A stretch of DNA of 5,820 bases, from positions 1 to 5,820 of the forward strand of contig JAJHQY010000035.1 in NCBI GenBank assembly GCA_020833085.1, written 5' to 3'. This stretch comes from Desulfurococcaceae archaeon (GTDB lineage Archaea > Thermoproteota > Thermoprotei_A > Sulfolobales > Desulfurococcaceae). Below the pieces are notes generated by a model. That model saw nothing but the letters and a program-made list of their open reading frames with translations. It was not told where the DNA came from and did no database searches. A program made the translations under genes and the position numbers. Of the stretch, positions 5,311-5,820 are shown piece by piece; the first letter of the stretch is position 1; every line of letters begins with the position of its first letter.

Positions 5311-5813
5311 TCTCTATACCTCATAAAGCTGTGCTCCTCGAGAACACCAACGAGAACTCTACACTCACTTAGCTCATTACTACACTGTAATACCCCTCTA
5401 ACTTCGAAAAAACCGCCCTCATAGAGGCCTGGAGTGTAGAGAGCCTCGTAACTAGTAATACTCGTCACGTCAAAGGGTATAGTTTGCGCCTCGGAGTAGA
5501 GGACTCTGTAATTAATAACTCTACTCGTAGAGGGGTAGTTTAGAGCCTCAAGCCCGCCAGCGACTTCGACTAGGAGGTGTACGGCTCCGAGAGTCTTAAA
5601 ACTAGGTAGTAGTGCTAGTTCTCTGTAGACGCCGTCATTATATATAATTGAGTACTCTCTATTCGCATAGACTCCTCTACGCCAATTCCTGTAGAACTTA
5701 ATAACTTCTCGTGGTGGCAGTCCAGTAGTAGCCGCGACGTTCTCACTCCACACGCGCAGTTTACTGCCCGTAAATGGCTTAAACACGCTCTTATTAGACT
5801 CTATGAACTCCAC
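5304..5813 (-). CDS. Unrecognised protein, possibly N-terminally incomplete; first gene of a two-gene operon
   Basis: I do not recognise this family. From GTG at 5813 it has 169 residues, but the frame stays open to the window edge (codons AAG ATA precede the GTG), so the real start may lie outside. Residues about 18-58 (LRVWSENVAATTGLPPREVI, then KFYRNWRRGVYANREYSIIY) have the look of a helix-turn-helix followed by a basic wing, which hints at nucleic-acid binding. The middle is mixed alpha/beta. Near the end, YEGGFFEVRGVLQC (131-144) and CRVLVGVLEEHS (151-162) resemble two OB-type strands, and the chain then ends at HSFMRYREC. I see no signal peptide or membrane segment. Its stop overlaps the start of the phosphoesterase-like gene, so the two products probably work together. 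Domain hints are by eye and weak. Confidence 0.7.
   Translation of the reverse strand: MEFIESNKSVFKPFTGSKLRVWSENVAATTGLPPREVIKFYRNWRRGVYANREYSIIYNDGVYRELALLPSFKTLGAVHLLVEVAGGLEALNYPSTSRVINYRVLYSEAQTIPFDVTSITSYEALYTPGLYEGGFFEVRGVLQCSNELSECRVLVGVLEEHSFMRYREC
5318..5322 (-). promoter_or_regulatory. Shine-Dalgarno site (GAGGT) for the phosphoesterase-like gene
   Basis: On the minus strand the last codons of the upstream gene contain tgaggt, a good match to the archaeal anti-Shine-Dalgarno. It ends 7 bases before GTG at 5310. The alternative TTG one codon later would sit at 10 bases. The spacing favours GTG and shows that the second cistron can be initiated internally. Confidence 0.55.
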
Positions 5814-5820
5814 TATCTTA

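Noticed and set aside
5304..5316. Programmed -1 frameshift fusing the two right-hand genes into one OB-phosphoesterase protein
   Set aside because: The downstream frame is one base back, but it is closed by TAG at 5314-5316, no classic slippery heptamer is present, and a good Shine-Dalgarno explains separate initiation.
5056..5326. Two overlapping + strand open frames opposite the phosphoesterase-like gene
   Set aside because: They overlap each other in different frames and run antisense to an operon gene with a Shine-Dalgarno site; no family resemblance.

Overview
The window reads as chromosomal DNA from a hyperthermophilic crenarchaeon (Thermoproteota); genus cannot be fixed. The case rests on three things. 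First, the gene families: archaeal-type D-aminoacyl-tRNA deacylase DtdA, the wybutosine enzyme Taw3, a stand-alone MetRS-beta-type tRNA-binding protein and the alpha subunit of ADP-forming acetyl-CoA synthetase. Second, archaeal TATA boxes placed for leaderless or short-leader transcripts. Third, a near absence of ATG starts, with GTG or TTG the best first codon for almost every gene. Coding density is high and gaps are under 100 bases. There are no RNA genes, insertion sequences, CRISPR arrays or large repeats.

Layout. Bases 2-70 look like the tail of a + strand gene that enters from the left. Next is a 354-residue + strand protein of unknown function (125-1189): beta-rich, with a C-terminal CARDB/Ig-like domain and no internal methionine. 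It converges, with a 17-base gap, on dtdA (minus strand, 1207-2058). dtdA and taw3 (plus, 2108-2836) diverge from a 49-base spacer that holds two A/T boxes readable in both directions. An 87-base spacer with a TATA box and a Shine-Dalgarno-like site leads to a 109-residue OB-fold tRNA-binding protein (plus, 2924-3253). Its 3' end overlaps by 26 bases the 3' end of acdA (minus, 3228-4661). To the right, two minus-strand genes overlap by 7 bases: an unrecognised gene that may start outside the window (5304-5813), then a calcineurin-type phosphoesterase fold whose metal-binding motifs are all altered (4723-5310).

How the genes fit together. dtdA, taw3 and the OB protein all act on tRNA: removal of D-amino acids from mischarged tRNA, wybutosine synthesis at position 37 of tRNA-Phe, and tRNA binding. 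They form a loose translation-quality neighbourhood, not one operon. acdA belongs to energy metabolism (acetyl-CoA + ADP + Pi to acetate + ATP + CoA); its beta subunit is not in the window. The least explained parts are the inactive-looking phosphoesterase with its partner gene, and the methionine-free protein at the left.
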